In this document: in pieces, positions 1 to 10,583 of the stretch
Layout: each line of letters opens with the position of its first letter
Position numbering within the stretch: the stretch's first letter is position 1
Source of the DNA: Acidobacteriota bacterium
GTDB lineage: Bacteria > Acidobacteriota > UBA6911 > RPQK01 > JAJDTT01
Assembly (NCBI GenBank): GCA_022827025.1
Contig: JAJDTT010000134.1
Location: forward strand, 1-47,710
DNA: 47,710 nt
Direction of reading: 5' to 3'
The notes under the pieces: generated by a model
The model's database searches: none
What the model was told of the DNA's origin: nothing
The model's input: only the letters and a program-made list of their open reading frames with translations
Made by a program: the position numbers and the translations under genes

Positions 1-536
1 AGCGCGTGCTCGTGACCGAGAGCGTAGTGGTGACTACGCTTGAGGGAGCATGTGCGCGCTGAGGGCGAAAAGACCAGCGAGCGCGCGCCCAGCGCAGTCT
101 GTCTCGGAAAAACATTGGAAAAATCTGCGTAAATACTCAAAAACAGATTATTTTTCATCATACGCATAGCGACCTGGTGAGAATTGCGGGCTAGAGACTT
201 CGTCCAAAAAAAGAAAGGCCGTGGAGAACTCTCTCCACGGCCTTTCTTATGATCTCTATCTTGGCCCTTTGACGATGGACAGTTCTCCGATAACGATTTG
301 TGCTAGAAGCGCCAGCCGTATCGGGAAAAACTGAAAATCGCCATGTCCAAATTGCCTTCTGCGAAGATACAGAGTCGGCGCCCGGCAGTCAACCCCGGAA
401 TTGGGAGGCGGCGGACGAGGCGCCGGCAGCCGGGATCGACCTGGCGCCACCCCGTTGCTCCAGCACCCTGCCCGGGCGGTTGCCCCGGGGTTCGGTCCGG
501 TTCGAAACGAAGAGGGCACCCCCTACGCTTCGTCTC
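1..536. other. Intergenic region, no gene recognised
   Basis: No convincing coding sequence is visible in the first 536 bases. An 8-bp perfect hairpin lies at 21-40 (arms AGCGTAGT and ACTACGCT, loop GGTG). Around 120-170 the sequence is AT-rich. The intrinsic terminator at 213-246 is described separately. Bases 436-466 carry, in reverse orientation, a copy of a short dispersed repeat (core GGAGCAACGGGGTGGC) that recurs near 41345. The minus-strand open frame at 256-519 runs through this repeat and is not taken as a gene. Confidence 0.6.
213..246 (-). terminator. Intrinsic terminator downstream of rho
   Basis: There is a perfect 15-bp stem (213-227 and 232-246) with a 4-base loop. A run of seven A residues lies on its left at 206-212. 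Read on the minus strand, this is a GC-rich hairpin followed by a T run, the classical Rho-independent terminator. It lies about 290 bases beyond the rho stop codon and would close the tig-clpP-clpX-lon-rho direction of transcription. Confidence 0.85.
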
Positions 537-1832
537 CTACCCTCCCGACATGGAGCGGAGGAAGCTGGCGTTGTCGCGGGTCTTGCTCAGCTTGTCCAGC
601 AGGAGCTCCATGGACTCCGTGACCGAGAGGGGATTGAGGACCTTGCGCAGGATCCAGACTCGATTCAGATCTTCCCGCTTGAGCAGGAGCTCTTCCTTGC
701 GGGTGCCGGACCGGTTGATGTCTATGGAGGGGAAGATCCGCTTGTCGACCAGGCGCCGATCCAGTCCCAGCTCCATGTTTCCGGTTCCCTTGAATTCCTC
801 GAAGATGACGTCGTCCATCCGGCTGCCGGTATCGATCAACGCAGTGGCGATGATGGTGAGGCTGCCGCCTTCCTCGATGTTCCTGGCCGCCCCGAAGAAT
901 CGCTTGGGCCGCTGCAGCGCGTTGGAGTCCACTCCACCTGACAGCACCTTGCCGGAGGGCGGGACCACCGAATTGTAGGCCCGGGCCAGACGGGTGATGG
1001 AATCCAGCAGGATCACCACGTCCTTGCCGTGCTCCACCAGCCGCTTGGCCTTTTCCAGAACCATTTCGGCGACCTGGATGTGGCGGGAGGCCGGCTCGTC
1101 GAAGGTGGAGCTGATCACCTCGCCTCGAACCGATCGCTGCATGTCCGTCACTTCTTCCGGACGCTCGTCGATGAGGAGGACGATCAGGATGACTTCCGCG
1201 TGGTTCCCGGCGATGGAATGCGCGATGCTCTGCAGGATCATGGTCTTGCCGGCCCGGGGTGGAGAAACGATCAAACCCCGCTGACCCTTGCCGATGGGTG
1301 TGAGCAGGTCCATGACCCGTCCCGTCAGGTTGCTCTGAGTCGTCTCCTGATTGACGCGCTCGTCAGGATAGATGGGGGTCAGGTTCTCGAAGAAGGTGCG
1401 GTCGCGAGCCACGTCCGGATGCTCGAAATTGATGGCTTCCACCTTGATCAGGGCGAAGTAGCGCTCTCCCTCCTTGGGAGGCCGGACCTGTCCGGAGACG
1501 GTATCGCCGGTGCGGAGATCGAAGCGGCGGATCTGCGACGGAGAGACGTAGATGTCGTCGGGGCCGGGCAGGTAGTTGTACTCGGGAGCCCGCAGGAAAC
1601 CGAACCCGTCGGGAAGCGTCTCCAGAACTCCTTCCGAGAAAATCAGTCCGCTCCGTTCCGTTTGGGCCTTCAGAATCTGGAAGATCAACTCCTGCTTGCG
1701 CATCCCCGCGGCTCCGGAAATGGCCAGGCGCTTGGCGATCAGGTTGAGCGAGTTGATGTTCAGTTCCTTCAGCTCCTGAATATTCAGGGGCTTGCCGGTC
1801 TCCCGAAAGGTGGACGTGCTTGCATCAGACAT
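537..1832 (-). CDS. rho: Transcription termination factor Rho
   Basis: Rho is a hexameric RNA-dependent ATPase that translocates along nascent RNA and releases RNA polymerase. The 431-residue product is close to the usual 420 residues. The N-terminal Rho-N helical domain covers about residues 15-55. The cold-shock-like RNA-binding domain has the RNP motif DGFGFLR at 75-81 and [13 protein letters not shown] near 92. The ATPase domain has Walker A PPRAGKT at 191-197, DERPEE at 222 and the conserved Q/R-loop region around 290-320. The ATG start is preceded by an A/G-rich stretch. It is the last gene of a minus-strand block with lon, clpX, clpP and tig, 160 bases below lon. No rpmE follows it. 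Confidence 0.97.
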   Translation of the reverse strand: MSDASTSTFRETGKPLNIQELKELNINSLNLIAKRLAISGAAGMRKQELIFQILKAQTERSGLIFSEGVLETLPDGFGFLRAPEYNYLPGPDDIYVSPSQIRRFDLRTGDTVSGQVRPPKEGERYFALIKVEAINFEHPDVARDRTFFENLTPIYPDERVNQETTQSNLTGRVMDLLTPIGKGQRGLIVSPPRAGKTMILQSIAHSIAGNHAEVILIVLLIDERPEEVTDMQRSVRGEVISSTFDEPASRHIQVAEMVLEKAKRLVEHGKDVVILLDSITRLARAYNSVVPPSGKVLSGGVDSNALQRPKRFFGAARNIEEGGSLTIIATALIDTGSRMDDVIFEEFKGTGNMELGLDRRLVDKRIFPSIDINRSGTRKEELLLKREDLNRVWILRKVLNPLSVTESMELLLDKLSKTRDNASFLRSMSGG

Positions 1833-1992
1833 TTTTCAATGGCCTTTCCGATTGATCGCCACGGATTCTCTCACACCAGCCGTCTGTGGCGGGACGGCCG
1901 GGAGCCTCGGAGGGTGATCACTCCCCAGAGACCGCAAATCTCAAACCTGATGGTTGTCGTCCGGACGGATTCGCTGGAACCAGCACGTCCTC

Positions 1993-4425
1993 TCAGTGGA
2001 CGCCGGCTTGCTCTCCCCCCTCCAATTGAGGCGGCTGCGGGTCGTTCATGTATTCCTCCCGCTCCTCCCGACTCTTGCGATTGATGGGCGTTTCGAGCGC
2101 GATGTCAAGAACCTCGTCCATGGTATCGACGAGGATAATCTTGACCTTGTCCAGAACAGAGTCAGGGATCTCCTTCAGATCCTTTTCATTGTCTTTGGCC
2201 AGAATGACGGTGCCGATCCCGGCCCGGTGAGCCGCCAGAATCTTCTCCTTGACGCCGCCGATGGGAAGGATCTTGCCCCGCAGGGTGATCTCCCCGGTCA
2301 TGGCCACGTCGCGGCGTACCGCGATTCCCGTCAAGGCCGAGACGATGGTGGTGGCCATGGTGATGCCGGCCGAGGGACCGTCCTTGGGGATGGCTCCTTC
2401 CGGCACATGGACATGCATGTCCAATATCTTGTGAAAATCCTTGAGCAGGCTGTAATCCGAACTTCGGGAACGAATGAAGGAAAGGGCCGCTTTCGCCGAT
2501 TCCTGCATCACCTCGCCCAGCTTCCCGGTCAAGAGCAGATCGCCCTTGCCCTGCATGGTGGTGGCCTCGGTCAGAAGCACTTCGCCACCCACTTCGGTCC
2601 AGGCGAGACCGGTGGCCAGACCGACTTCATTCGATTCCGCCGCCATTTGGTTCCGGTACTTGTGAGGACCCAGATAATCCCGGACCTTGCCGGGAGAAAT
2701 GTCGAAGACCTGATCCTGGAGTTTGATCTTCTTCCGGGCTAAAACCACCTTGTGCGCCACCTTCCGGCAGATGCTTCCGATCTCCCGCTCCAGGTTGCGA
2801 ACCCCGGATTCGCGCGTGTAGTGGCGAATGAGCTCCAGGATCGCGTCCTCTTCAAACCGCAGCGGCCTCCTCTTCAGGCCGTTCCGGTCCAGTTGCTTGG
2901 GCAACAGGTACTGCTGGCCGATCTTGAGCTTCTCCCATTCCGTGTAGCCGGAGATCTCGATGATCTCCATGCGATCCTGCAACGGTCTCGGAATGCTGTG
3001 GCGAACGTTGCCGGTGCAGATGAAGAGGACGTCCGAGAGGTCGTATTCCGTATCCAGATAGTGGTCCACGAAGCTGTTGTTGTGCTCCGGATCGAGGACC
3101 TCCATGAGGGCGGCCGACGGGTCGCCCCGGAAGTCCATGCTCATCTTGTCGACCTCGTCCAGAAGGAGCAGGGGATTCCGGGTCCCCGCCTTCTTCATCA
3201 TCTGGATGATCTGCCCGGGAAGAGCTCCGATGTAGGTTCGCCGGTGCCCGCGAATCTCCGCTTCGTCACGGACTCCGCCCAGCGAGAGGCGCACGAACTT
3301 CCTTCCCGTCGCCCGCGCGATGGAATGGCCCAGAGAGGTCTTTCCCACGCCGGGGGGGCCGATGAAGCAGAGTATCGACCCGTTGGATCTCTTGCGGGAG
3401 AGCTGCCTGACGGCGAGATACTCCAAGATCCTCTGCTTGACCTTGTCCAGGCCGTAATGGTCCGCTTCGAGGACTTTCTCGGCCCGCGAGATCTCGCGGA
3501 TCTCCCGGCTCCGCTTCTTCCATGGCATGGCGACGAGCCACTCGACATAGGTCCGGCTGACCGTGCTCTCGGCGCTCATGGGCGGCATGTGCTGAAGCCG
3601 CCGGATCTCGTTCATCGCCTTCTCTTTGGCGTCCTTGGGCATGGAGGCTTCTTCGATCTTCTTCTTCAGCTCCTCCAGCTCGTCCTTGTCCCCGCGCCCC
3701 AACTCCTCCTGAATGGCCTTGACCTTCTCGTTCAGGTAGTACTCCCGTTGGGCCTTTTCCATCTGCCGGCGCACGCGGCCCTGAACCGACCGGTCCATCT
3801 TGATCTTCTCGATCTCGATCTCGATGGACTCGCAGATCTTCGTCATCCGTTCCGCGGGGTCGACGATCTCCAGCAGAACCTGCTTGTCCTCGACCACGAT
3901 GGGAAGGTTGGCGGCGACCGTGTCCGCGAGCCGCTCGGGCGTGGTTTTCCGAGTCGACTGGACGATGGTCTCGTAGCTGACATTGGGGTTCAGCTTGGCG
4001 AATTCCTCGAACAGCAGGTTCAGGCGTTTCGTGAGCAGGCTCATCTTGGCGCGGGAGACCACCGGAACCGGCTCCACTTCGACCTCGGCCCGAAAATAAC
4101 CCGCGACGCCCGACACGCGAATGGTCCGTGCGCGCTGGACCCCCTCCACCAGCACCTTGATGTTTCCGTCCGGAAGCTTGAGGCTCTGGACGATGTTGGA
4201 AACGGTTCCGACCTCGTAGATGTCCGCGGAGGACGGACTATCCTGCGACGCGTCCTTCTGGGTGGCCAGGTAGATCTTCTTGTCCGCCTTCAACGCCACT
4301 TCCAGCGCCTTGACCGAAGAATCCCGCCCGATCACGAACGGGACCATCATCGCCGGGAAGACGACGACGTCGCGAATGGGAACCATGGGGTAGCTCGCGG
4401 TGCGCTTGTCTTGAATTTCCGCCAT
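1993..4425 (-). CDS. lon: ATP-dependent protease Lon
   Basis: Lon is a cytoplasmic AAA+ serine protease that degrades misfolded and regulatory proteins. The product is about 810 residues, typical of LonA. Visible parts in order are the N-terminal substrate-binding domain ([12 protein letters not shown]), a coiled-coil stretch around 200-260, Walker A GPPGVGKT at about 356-363 and Walker [10 protein letters not shown]. The protease domain follows, with catalytic Ser in PKDGPSAG (about 685) and Lys in GGVKEK (about 726). I chose the ATG at 4425; a TTG six codons upstream at 4443 is also open. The gene lies between clpX and rho on the same strand, as is common for protease clusters. Confidence 0.96.
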   Translation of the reverse strand: MAEIQDKRTASYPMVPIRDVVVFPAMMVPFVIGRDSSVKALEVALKADKKIYLATQKDASQDSPSSADIYEVGTVSNIVQSLKLPDGNIKVLVEGVQRARTIRVSGVAGYFRAEVEVEPVPVVSRAKMSLLTKRLNLLFEEFAKLNPNVSYETIVQSTRKTTPERLADTVAANLPIVVEDKQVLLEIVDPAERMTKICESIEIEIEKIKMDRSVQGRVRRQMEKAQREYYLNEKVKAIQEELGRGDKDELEELKKKIEEASMPKDAKEKAMNEIRRLQHMPPMSAESTVSRTYVEWLVAMPWKKRSREIREISRAEKVLEADHYGLDKVKQRILEYLAVRQLSRKRSNGSILCFIGPPGVGKTSLGHSIARATGRKFVRLSLGGVRDEAEIRGHRRTYIGALPGQIIQMMKKAGTRNPLLLLDEVDKMSMDFRGDPSAALMEVLDPEHNNSFVDHYLDTEYDLSDVLFICTGNVRHSIPRPLQDRMEIIEISGYTEWEKLKIGQQYLLPKQLDRNGLKRRPLRFEEDAILELIRHYTRESGVRNLEREIGSICRKVAHKVVLARKKIKLQDQVFDISPGKVRDYLGPHKYRNQMAAESNEVGLATGLAWTEVGGEVLLTEATTMQGKGDLLLTGKLGEVMQESAKAALSFIRSRSSDYSLLKDFHKILDMHVHVPEGAIPKDGPSAGITMATTIVSALTGIAVRRDVAMTGEITLRGKILPIGGVKEKILAAHRAGIGTVILAKDNEKDLKEIPDSVLDKVKIILVDTMDEVLDIALETPINRKSREEREEYMNDPQPPQLEGGEQAGVH

Positions 4426-4512
4426 GCTCGTGCCGTGTCGCAATCGAATTACGTAGGACCGCTTCTCACTGTAAGATGCAGCACTCCGGGATTCGTTTCA
4501 AAGGCCGTTTCG

Positions 4513-4540
4513 CCGCCGGCCGGACCGGCAGGGCCGGCGG
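4513..4540 (-). other. GC hairpin between clpX and lon
   Basis: A perfect 9-bp inverted repeat (CCGCCGGCC and GGCCGGCGG, loop of 10 bases) sits in the 137-base gap between the clpX stop and the lon start. There is no following T run, so it is not a classical terminator. It could attenuate transcription from clpX into lon or be a repeat remnant. Confidence 0.35.
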
Positions 4541-4562
4541 AAGGAATCCCCTTCGAAAACCA

Positions 4563-5804
4563 TTATCCCGCCTTCTCGAGAACCCGAAACACCATTTCGC
4601 GGTTCTCCACCATTTCCCTGGTCACCACCAACTCCTCCGTCGTCTTGTTGGAGGGGAGTTCGTACATGAGATCCAACATAAGATCCTCTACGACCAACCG
4701 CAAGCCGCGCGCTCCGATCTTACTCTTCAGCGCCAGATCCGCAATGGCCCGCAGGGAGCCCTCGGTGAACCTCAGAGAGACGCCCTCGAACTCGAACATC
4801 CTCTGATACTGCTTCACCAGGGCGTTGCTGGGCCGGGTCAGGATCTCGACCAACGCGTCGCGGTCCAGATCGTGCAGCGTGCAGACGATGGGGAGGCGCC
4901 CCACGAACTCGGGAATCAGGCCGTACTTGATCAGGTCCTCGGGCAGATTCTGGCTCAGGACCTCGGAAGCGCTTTCCTTCTTCCATCGATTGTCGCTGAG
5001 CGAGGATCGGAACCCCATGCCGCTCCGGCCCAGGCGGCTCCGAATCAACTTCTCGAGACCGACGAAAGCGCCTCCGCAGAGGAACAGAATGTTGGTAGTG
5101 TCCACCTGAACGAATTCCTGGTGAGGGTGTTTGCGGCCTCCCTGAGGAGGAACGTTGGCCACGGTCCCTTCCAATATCTTGAGCAGCGCCTGTTGGACTC
5201 CCTCGCCCGAGACGTCCCGCGTAATGGAGGGATTCTCATCCTTGCGCGAGATCTTGTCGATCTCGTCGATGTAGATGATCCCCTGCATGCAGCGTTCCCG
5301 GTCGCCTCCGGCGGACTGCAGCAATCGAAGAAGGATGTTCTCCACGTCCTCCCCCACGTAGCCGGCCTCGGTCAGCGTGGTGGCGTCGACAATGGCAAAG
5401 GGAACCGAGAGCATGCGGGCCAGCGTCTGCGCCAGGAGCGTCTTGCCGGTCCCGGTGGGACCGATGAGCAGAACGTTGCTCTTGGAAAGCTCGACGTTCT
5501 GGCGGCGGCGCCTGCCCAACTTGATTCTCTTGTAGTGATTGTAGACGGCAACGGCCAACTTCTTCTTGGGGACCTCCTGACCCACGACATACTGGTCCAG
5601 GAACTCCTTGATCTCCACCGGCTTGGGCAGGTTCTCCTTGATCGATGCCGCCTCTGCGGTCAGTTCATCGGCGATGATCTCGTTGCAGATGTCGACACAC
5701 TCGTCGCAAATGAAGACTGACGGACCCGCGATCAGCTTCTTGACGTGTTTTTGGCTCTTGTTACAGAAAGAGCACTGGAAAATGTCTTCCACATTCTTCT
5801 TCAC
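4563..5804 (-). CDS. clpX: ATP-dependent Clp protease ATP-binding subunit ClpX
   Basis: ClpX is the AAA+ unfoldase that feeds substrates to ClpP. I place the start at a GTG (5802-5804) with an AGGGGA ribosome site upstream. This gives 413 residues beginning [14 protein letters not shown] and leaves clpP free of overlap; the open frame itself extends to 5939. The N-terminal C4 zinc domain has Cys at about 11, 14, 33 and 36. Walker A GPTGTGKT is at 115-122, followed by the Walker B region IIYIDEIDK and the sensor region. The ClpP-docking loop reads GMGF where Escherichia coli has GIGF. The gene lies directly downstream of clpP. Confidence 0.95.
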   Translation of the reverse strand: MKKNVEDIFQCSFCNKSQKHVKKLIAGPSVFICDECVDICNEIIADELTAEAASIKENLPKPVEIKEFLDQYVVGQEVPKKKLAVAVYNHYKRIKLGRRRRQNVELSKSNVLLIGPTGTGKTLLAQTLARMLSVPFAIVDATTLTEAGYVGEDVENILLRLLQSAGGDRERCMQGIIYIDEIDKISRKDENPSITRDVSGEGVQQALLKILEGTVANVPPQGGRKHPHQEFVQVDTTNILFLCGGAFVGLEKLIRSRLGRSGMGFRSSLSDNRWKKESASEVLSQNLPEDLIKYGLIPEFVGRLPIVCTLHDLDRDALVEILTRPSNALVKQYQRMFEFEGVSLRFTEGSLRAIADLALKSKIGARGLRLVVEDLMLDLMYELPSNKTTEELVVTREMVENREMVFRVLEKAG

Positions 5805-5901
5805 TTGAGTTCCCCTGTTGACCGCGAGCACCCCGGAATACCGGCCAGAGGCGTGGGTTCCGGCGTACGATTTTCGAGGCTGTCTGGGATGACCGAGTCC
5901 G

Positions 5902-6489
5902 TCAAGTGTGCTTCTCGATGGCCATGTCGATAATACCATACTCCTTGGCTTCCGGAGTCGCCATGATGAAGTCCCGGTCCACGTCCTTGGCGATCCGGCG
6001 CAGGGTCTGCTTGGTGTGCCTGGCCAGAATCCGGTTGGTCGTATCCCGCATTCTCAGGATCTCCCGGGCATGGATGTCGATGTCGGTCGCCTGACCCGAG
6101 AGCCCCGACATGGTGGGCTGATGGATCAGGATCCGGCTGTGGGGCAGAGCGAACCGTTTGCCCGGGGCGCCGGCGGCCAGCAGCAACGCCGCCATGGACG
6201 CGGCCTGCCCGATGCAGATGGTGGTCACGTCGTTCTTGACGAACTGCATGGTGTCGTAAATGGCCAGACCCGCGGTAATCGAGCCTCCCGGAGAATTGAT
6301 GTAGAGGGAAATGTCCTTGTCCGGTCCCTCGGCTTCCAGGAAGAGCAGTTGAGCGGTGACCAGGTTGGCCACGTTGTCATCGATGGGCGTGCCGACGAAG
6401 ATGATGTTGTCCTTCAAGAGACGGGAATAGATGTCGTAGGCGCGCTCGCCGCGATTGCTCTGCTCGACCACCATGGGGATCAAAGGCAT
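5902..6489 (-). CDS. clpP: ATP-dependent Clp protease proteolytic subunit ClpP
   Basis: ClpP forms the tetradecameric serine-protease barrel used by ClpX. The 195 residues match the family length. The catalytic triad is visible as Ser98 in GQAASMAA, His123 in ILIHQP and Asp169 in AKDVDRD. The glycine-rich substrate groove INSPGGS is at about 65-70. The ATG at 6489 has a strong AGGAG ribosome site. clpX follows 97 bases downstream and tig lies 77 bases upstream on the same strand, the widespread tig-clpP-clpX order. Confidence 0.97.
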   Translation of the reverse strand: MPLIPMVVEQSNRGERAYDIYSRLLKDNIIFVGTPIDDNVANLVTAQLLFLEAEGPDKDISLYINSPGGSITAGLAIYDTMQFVKNDVTTICIGQAASMAALLLAAGAPGKRFALPHSRILIHQPTMSGLSGQATDIDIHAREILRMRDTTNRILARHTKQTLRRIAKDVDRDFIMATPEAKEYGIIDMAIEKHT

Positions 6490-6566
6490 CCTGGATCTCC
6501 TCTCGCCGCTTGCCGTCCCGGGGGATCGATTCCCCGCAGGTCACCGCAACGCCATATTCTCGCTCC

Positions 6567-7856
6567 TCACTCGTCCCGAACCACTGCATGCTCCATCAGC
6601 ACTTCCAGCGCCTTGCGGCGCAGGATCCGAATTTGCAGACCGCCTCGCGCCCCCTCGTCGTCAAATTGCGGCCGAATCTTCTCTACCGGCTGATTCAGGG
6701 CCTCGGCCGTCTTGCGAAGCTCGTCCTCGAACTCCCACAATTCGACCTCCAATTGCTCGACCTCCGCGATCTCCGAAAGGATCAACGCTGCCCGGGTCTC
6801 CTGCTCGGCGCCGTGGCGAAGATCCTCGCGGATGCGATTCCAGTCCAGTTTCGCCTTGGCGGGATCCACGCCCTGCTGCACCAGATTGTAGGCGATGTCC
6901 CGGATCTTGTTGTCGATCCGTTCTTCCACGAGGGTTTCCGGCACCTGAAAGGGGCAGGCCTCGGAAAGCCCCCGGACCAGTTGGCCCCGGATGCTGGAAT
7001 CTCGCGCCTGTTGCCATTGGCTTGAGAGTCCTTGCCGAATCTGCTCCCTGAGCTGATCCAGATCGTCGAAGTCTCCCAGGTCCTTGGCAAACTCGTCGTT
7101 CAGGTCCGGGAGGTCCTTGACCTTGATGTCGTTGAGTTGCAGGTTGAAGCGGACGCGGCGGCCGGCCAGCTTCTCCTCCGGATAGTCTTCGGGATAGTCC
7201 ACGGCGAAGGTCTTCTCGCCGCCGATTTCCATTCCCGGCAGGGCCTGATTGAATTCGCTCTGGGTGCGCTCGTCGCCCACGCGGATGGTCGTGTTCTCCT
7301 GCCGAATGGCCTCCTCTTCGCCGGGAACGTACCTGCCCAACAGATCCACCACGGCGTAGTCCCCATCGCGGACCGTCTCCCGGTCCGGCGCCGAAATCAG
7401 GGGAGCATGCCGATCCCGGAGCCGTTCCAACTCCTGGTTCACCGATTCCTCGTCCGGAGCCTTCTTCTCCAAACGGACTTCCAGTCCCTTGTATTCCGGA
7501 ACCTGGAATTCGGGCAGGGTCTCCACCACAGCCTCGTACACCAGGGGCTCCCCTTCATCGAGGGCCACTTGTTCCAGTTGCAACTGGCCGAGAGGGCGGA
7601 TCTTCTTTTCGCGGATGGACTGGTCGTACGACTCGGAGATCAACTTTCGCAGGACATCCTGGCGGATGTCCTTCCGATACCGCCGTTTGACCATCGCCAC
7701 CGGGGCCTTGCCGGGACGGAACCCGGCAATCCTGGAGCGCCTCCGATAGGTCGCGGCCACCCGGTTGAACTCGGCGAGCACCGTCTCCACCGGCACTTCG
7801 ACCCGCAACCTCTTCTTGACCGGGCTGATTTCTTCCAGTTCCGTGCGGACGTTCAT
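6567..7856 (-). CDS. tig: Trigger factor
   Basis: Trigger factor is the ribosome-bound chaperone that receives nascent chains at the exit tunnel. The 429-residue product has the N-terminal ribosome-binding domain with the signature GFRPGKAP at about residue 45. The FKBP-like peptidyl-prolyl isomerase domain lies around 155-240 (RDGDYAVVDL to NLQLNDIKVKDLP). A long helical C-terminal domain contains DEFAKDLGDFDDLDQLR. The stop is followed by clpP on the same strand. Upstream, on the 5' side, is a cluster of the GC-palindrome repeat at 7964-8026. Confidence 0.95.
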   Translation of the reverse strand: MNVRTELEEISPVKKRLRVEVPVETVLAEFNRVAATYRRRSRIAGFRPGKAPVAMVKRRYRKDIRQDVLRKLISESYDQSIREKKIRPLGQLQLEQVALDEGEPLVYEAVVETLPEFQVPEYKGLEVRLEKKAPDEESVNQELERLRDRHAPLISAPDRETVRDGDYAVVDLLGRYVPGEEEAIRQENTTIRVGDERTQSEFNQALPGMEIGGEKTFAVDYPEDYPEEKLAGRRVRFNLQLNDIKVKDLPDLNDEFAKDLGDFDDLDQLREQIRQGLSSQWQQARDSSIRGQLVRGLSEACPFQVPETLVEERIDNKIRDIAYNLVQQGVDPAKAKLDWNRIREDLRHGAEQETRAALILSEIAEVEQLEVELWEFEDELRKTAEALNQPVEKIRPQFDDEGARGGLQIRILRRKALEVLMEHAVVRDE

Positions 7857-7963
7857 GATCTACCGCCGGTGCCCCGTGCAGCACGGGCTGCCAGGGCGGC
7901 ACACATTCTACCAGCCCTCGGCAAACCCCGTGGTGATCGCCGTGGCGATGTTGAATAATGAAA

Positions 7964-8026
7964 GGGTGCCCACAAGGGGCGCCCCGGGAAAATAAGGAAT
8001 GGGCACCCACAAGGGGCGCCCCTACG
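7964..8026. repeat. Two tandem copies of dispersed GC palindrome (family R1)
   Basis: Two copies of a 22-26 base near-palindrome lie here, at 7964-7985 and 8001-8026. The consensus core is GGGCACCCACAAGGGGTGCC, usually followed by CCTACG. The same unit recurs at 22156, 33653, 34905, 35101, 41271 (reverse), 41390, 46480 (reverse) and 46604. The copies sit between tig and the small plus-strand ORF. Confidence 0.8.
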
Positions 8027-8028
8027 CC

Positions 8029-8205
8029 ATGGCCGATCGTGAGAGAGAGCTCCTGGAACAGAAGGCCCGGGCGCTGGATCGAATCCTGAGCCTCTACCTG
8101 GAACTGCAGCACTCGGCCTTCTACAGCCGCAACTGGGTCGAGCTGGCCGAGTTGATGGAAGAGGAAGCCGCCCGGCTCACCCAGGCTGAAGCGGGCGAGG
8201 AATGA
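8029..8205 (+). CDS. Small charged helical protein, unknown
   Basis: This is a 58-residue open frame starting MADRERELLEQKARAL. It is rich in Glu, Arg and Leu and probably forms one or two amphipathic helices; no signal peptide or membrane segment is seen. An in-frame ATG at 7999 would add ten residues encoded by the R1 repeat (GTHKGRPYA), so the later ATG is preferred. No good ribosome site is visible for either. Third codon positions are GC-rich, like neighbouring genes. It stands alone between two minus-strand genes. I do not recognise a family, and it may not be expressed. Confidence 0.45.
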   Translation: MADRERELLEQKARALDRILSLYLELQHSAFYSRNWVELAELMEEEAARLTQAEAGEE

Positions 8206-8233
8206 AGATCCGGCCGCCGGGAAACGCAGGGCG

Positions 8234-9502
8234 CTACGAACTGACGATCTCGCCGATGTCGATCAGGTGCATCTGGCGGCCCTCGCCGGTGTGAGGCGAA
8301 TCGATGACGACCTTGCGCCCGTCGGGGCTGAAGCGCGGATGCGTGTCCACTCGTCCCTCGCGGGTGTACTCCGGCGGCGAGTAGAACCGGCCCAGCGGGA
8401 CCCGCCGGCGCGTGGCCACGTGGTAGAGGTACACGTGCTGCATCCTTTGCGCGTCCGGATACGTGTCGTTCAGGATCCACTCGCCTCCCGGCAGATAGGT
8501 GCAGTGCCCGTTTCCGGTCATGACACCCTCTCCGACCCTCTCGACGGCGCCCCCGGTCGCGTCTTCGAAAAGATAGAAGCCCCACGGTCTTGATTCGGGC
8601 CGGGTCCAGGCAAGAATCGATTCCGGGTCCCTCCAGATGAAGTGCGACGTCAGGCCCGAGGCATCGACGACCCGGAGGTCCGAGCCGTCGCGGCCGGCGG
8701 TGAACATTCTCGTGGCGCCGATGAACTTGGGGAATCCCCAGCGATGCAGGAATATGAAACGGGCGCCGTCGGGACTGATCAGCAGGTGGTTGAAGTAGCT
8801 CTTGGCCTTGGCCAGGTCCACGCCCGGCATCGGGATCCTGACGACCTGATCCACCGACACCAGCAGCTCCTGGCGCCCGGTTTCCAGGTCGACGCGGAAG
8901 ATCCCCGAATCTTCGGGCGCCCCGACGTCGCGGTAGGGGTCGTCCGGACCCGGATAGCCGTAGGCGGGCCGCATGTCGCCGACGCGGCGAAAGTCGGGCG
9001 CCACCGCCCAGCCGCCGTCAGGGCTGACCGTATAGACCGGATGGGGGACCGTTCGCACCTGGCGAGTCTCGATGTCCAGGATGCGGCACACGAAGCGGTC
9101 CCGCTCCCGATCGTTCCAGAGGACTTCGGTCCTGGAGCCGGGCCGCCACTGGAGCATGCAGCCCTGCTGCCAGCACCAGGCGCGGCTCTCTCCCAGCTCG
9201 ATCCACCTGTCGCCGTCCTGAAGGTCGACCATGCCGATCCTGATCGCATCGGCGGGTCTGGGCGAGCGGTGTTCGAAATCGACCTCCATCCCCAGCACGA
9301 AGCGGCCGGTGGGGTCGAACTGCAGTTTGTCGTAGTACCCGAACCAGTGATGCCCGGGACCGCGGGTGATGGCTCGCACCGGGGGCAGTTCGCTTCCGGC
9401 GCCCGCCAACGCGGGCCGAGGCAAGGAGGCGAGCCCCAACAGGGCGGGGGCGGCGGATCTGAGCAGGTCGCGGCGTGTCAGAGGCGTATTCAGCTCAGGC
9501 AT
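8234..9502 (-). CDS. Tat-exported beta-propeller protein (TolB/WD40-like)
   Basis: The product is about 422 residues from the ATG at 9502 (the open frame extends to 9562). The N terminus carries a twin-arginine signal, PLTRRDLLRSAAPALLGLAS, so it is probably folded before export. The mature part shows repeated propeller-blade phrases such as FDPTGRFVLG, VSPDGGWAVA, ISPDGARFIF and FSPDGRKVVI, as in TolB-like propellers. The C-terminal phrase HPRFSPDGRKVVIDS resembles oligogalacturonate-lyase-type propellers, but no catalytic assignment is safe. It is downstream of tRNA-Lys on the same strand and lies near exported sugar-isomerase and oxidoreductase genes. Confidence 0.75.
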   Translation of the reverse strand: MPELNTPLTRRDLLRSAAPALLGLASLPRPALAGAGSELPPVRAITRGPGHHWFGYYDKLQFDPTGRFVLGMEVDFEHRSPRPADAIRIGMVDLQDGDRWIELGESRAWCWQQGCMLQWRPGSRTEVLWNDRERDRFVCRILDIETRQVRTVPHPVYTVSPDGGWAVAPDFRRVGDMRPAYGYPGPDDPYRDVGAPEDSGIFRVDLETGRQELLVSVDQVVRIPMPGVDLAKAKSYFNHLLISPDGARFIFLHRWGFPKFIGATRMFTAGRDGSDLRVVDASGLTSHFIWRDPESILAWTRPESRPWGFYLFEDATGGAVERVGEGVMTGNGHCTYLPGGEWILNDTYPDAQRMQHVYLYHVATRRRVPLGRFYSPPEYTREGRVDTHPRFSPDGRKVVIDSPHTGEGRQMHLIDIGEIVSS

Positions 9503-9581
9503 GAGACGAAACGTGACGCGACCACCGAGATTGACTGCCGGTCGACAGCCAGGGGCCCGCAAGAGCCGGCAACCGGAAAAC

Positions 9582-9658
<77 letters not shown>

Positions 9659-9707
9659 ATCCATCCCAAGAAAGACCTTTAGTCTAACAGCCCGCCGCGT
9701 GGCTTGC

Positions 9708-10583
9708 CTACGCGGGGGTGGAGCCGGAGATGGCCGCGGCGACGACGTCCAGACACCGCAGCATGGCCGGGACCGGATCTTCCTTGTCCCCTTCGAACTC
9801 CAGCGAGACGGGACCCAGAAACCCCAGACTCTGAAAGGTCTCGAAGGTCTTGACCACATCCAGCCTGCCCTGGCCCAGGACCACGTCATGCTCGTCGGCG
9901 TCGATATCCTTGAGATGGACTCCCAGGACCCGGCTCCCCAGGAGTTCCAGAGCCGCCACCGGATCGACTCCGGCGCGGATGAAGTGCCCCACGTCGGCAC
10001 AAGCGCCGATCCGCGGGTCGAGGCCGTCCACCGCTTCCATGATCCATTCGGGCCGCCGCCAGCGCTCATCCTCGGGACCGTGGTTGTGGATGGCGATCCG
10101 GATGTCGTACTGGTCCACCAGCTTCTCCAGGCTGTCGAAGGCCTTCTTGGAAGGGTTCGCGCTGAGGACGCCGACGCCAAGATTCCGGGCCAGGCGAAAG
10201 ATCGCCTCGTTTTTCTCGTGTTCATCGGTGAAGCGTTCCACCCCGAACGCGTTCATGGTGATTCCCGCCTCCCGCAGCCGGTCTCGAAACCGGACGATCT
10301 CGTCCTCGCCGGCGTCCTCCGGAAGGTGGCCTCTCCAGAGCTCCAGGAAGGGCAGATTCAACCGTTTCGCCTGTCCGAGAAAGTCCTCGGCGGCTACGAA
10401 ATGCCTGAGCGAGTAGCTCTGGAACCCCATTTCGTAGCTCCCGTAATCACGATCCGGCGCCGGCGATTCCGGCGAGTCCGCCGGCGGCGAAGTGCATCCC
10501 GAAACGCCGGCGCCCAGGCCGGCTCCGGCAACTCCCAGGGACAAGTGCATCCAATCTCTGCGGGTCAACTGTTCCATCAGCAT
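9708..10583 (-). CDS. Sugar phosphate isomerase/epimerase, Tat lipoprotein
   Basis: The 291-residue protein belongs to the xylose-isomerase-like TIM-barrel family. The start MLMEQLTRRDW at 10583 follows a clear AGGAGG ribosome site. The leader has a twin arginine (TRRDWMHL) and a lipobox-like GVSGC near residue 28-32, so it is probably a Tat-exported lipoprotein. The barrel begins MGFQSYSLRHF. It contains metal- or substrate-site-type segments IAIHNHGPEDE, GACADVGHFIRAG and GVHLKDIDA, and ends with SLEFEGDKEDP. The substrate is not predictable. The gene points toward tRNA-Lys and away from apbE. Confidence 0.85.
   Translation of the reverse strand: MLMEQLTRRDWMHLSLGVAGAGLGAGVSGCTSPPADSPESPAPDRDYGSYEMGFQSYSLRHFVAAEDFLGQAKRLNLPFLELWRGHLPEDAGEDEIVRFRDRLREAGITMNAFGVERFTDEHEKNEAIFRLARNLGVGVLSANPSKKAFDSLEKLVDQYDIRIAIHNHGPEDERWRRPEWIMEAVDGLDPRIGACADVGHFIRAGVDPVAALELLGSRVLGVHLKDIDADEHDVVLGQGRLDVVKTFETFQSLGFLGPVSLEFEGDKEDPVPAMLRCLDVVAAAISGSTPA

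Noticed and set aside
256-519. Minus-strand 87-codon frame after rho, in the place where rpmE is often found
   Set aside because: No zinc-binding Cys or ribosomal L31 sequence is present and part of it is translated repeat.
2752-4806. A 684-codon plus-strand open frame opposite lon
   Set aside because: It is the antisense shadow of lon and clpX in GC-rich DNA; lon has full family motifs and the antisense frame has none.
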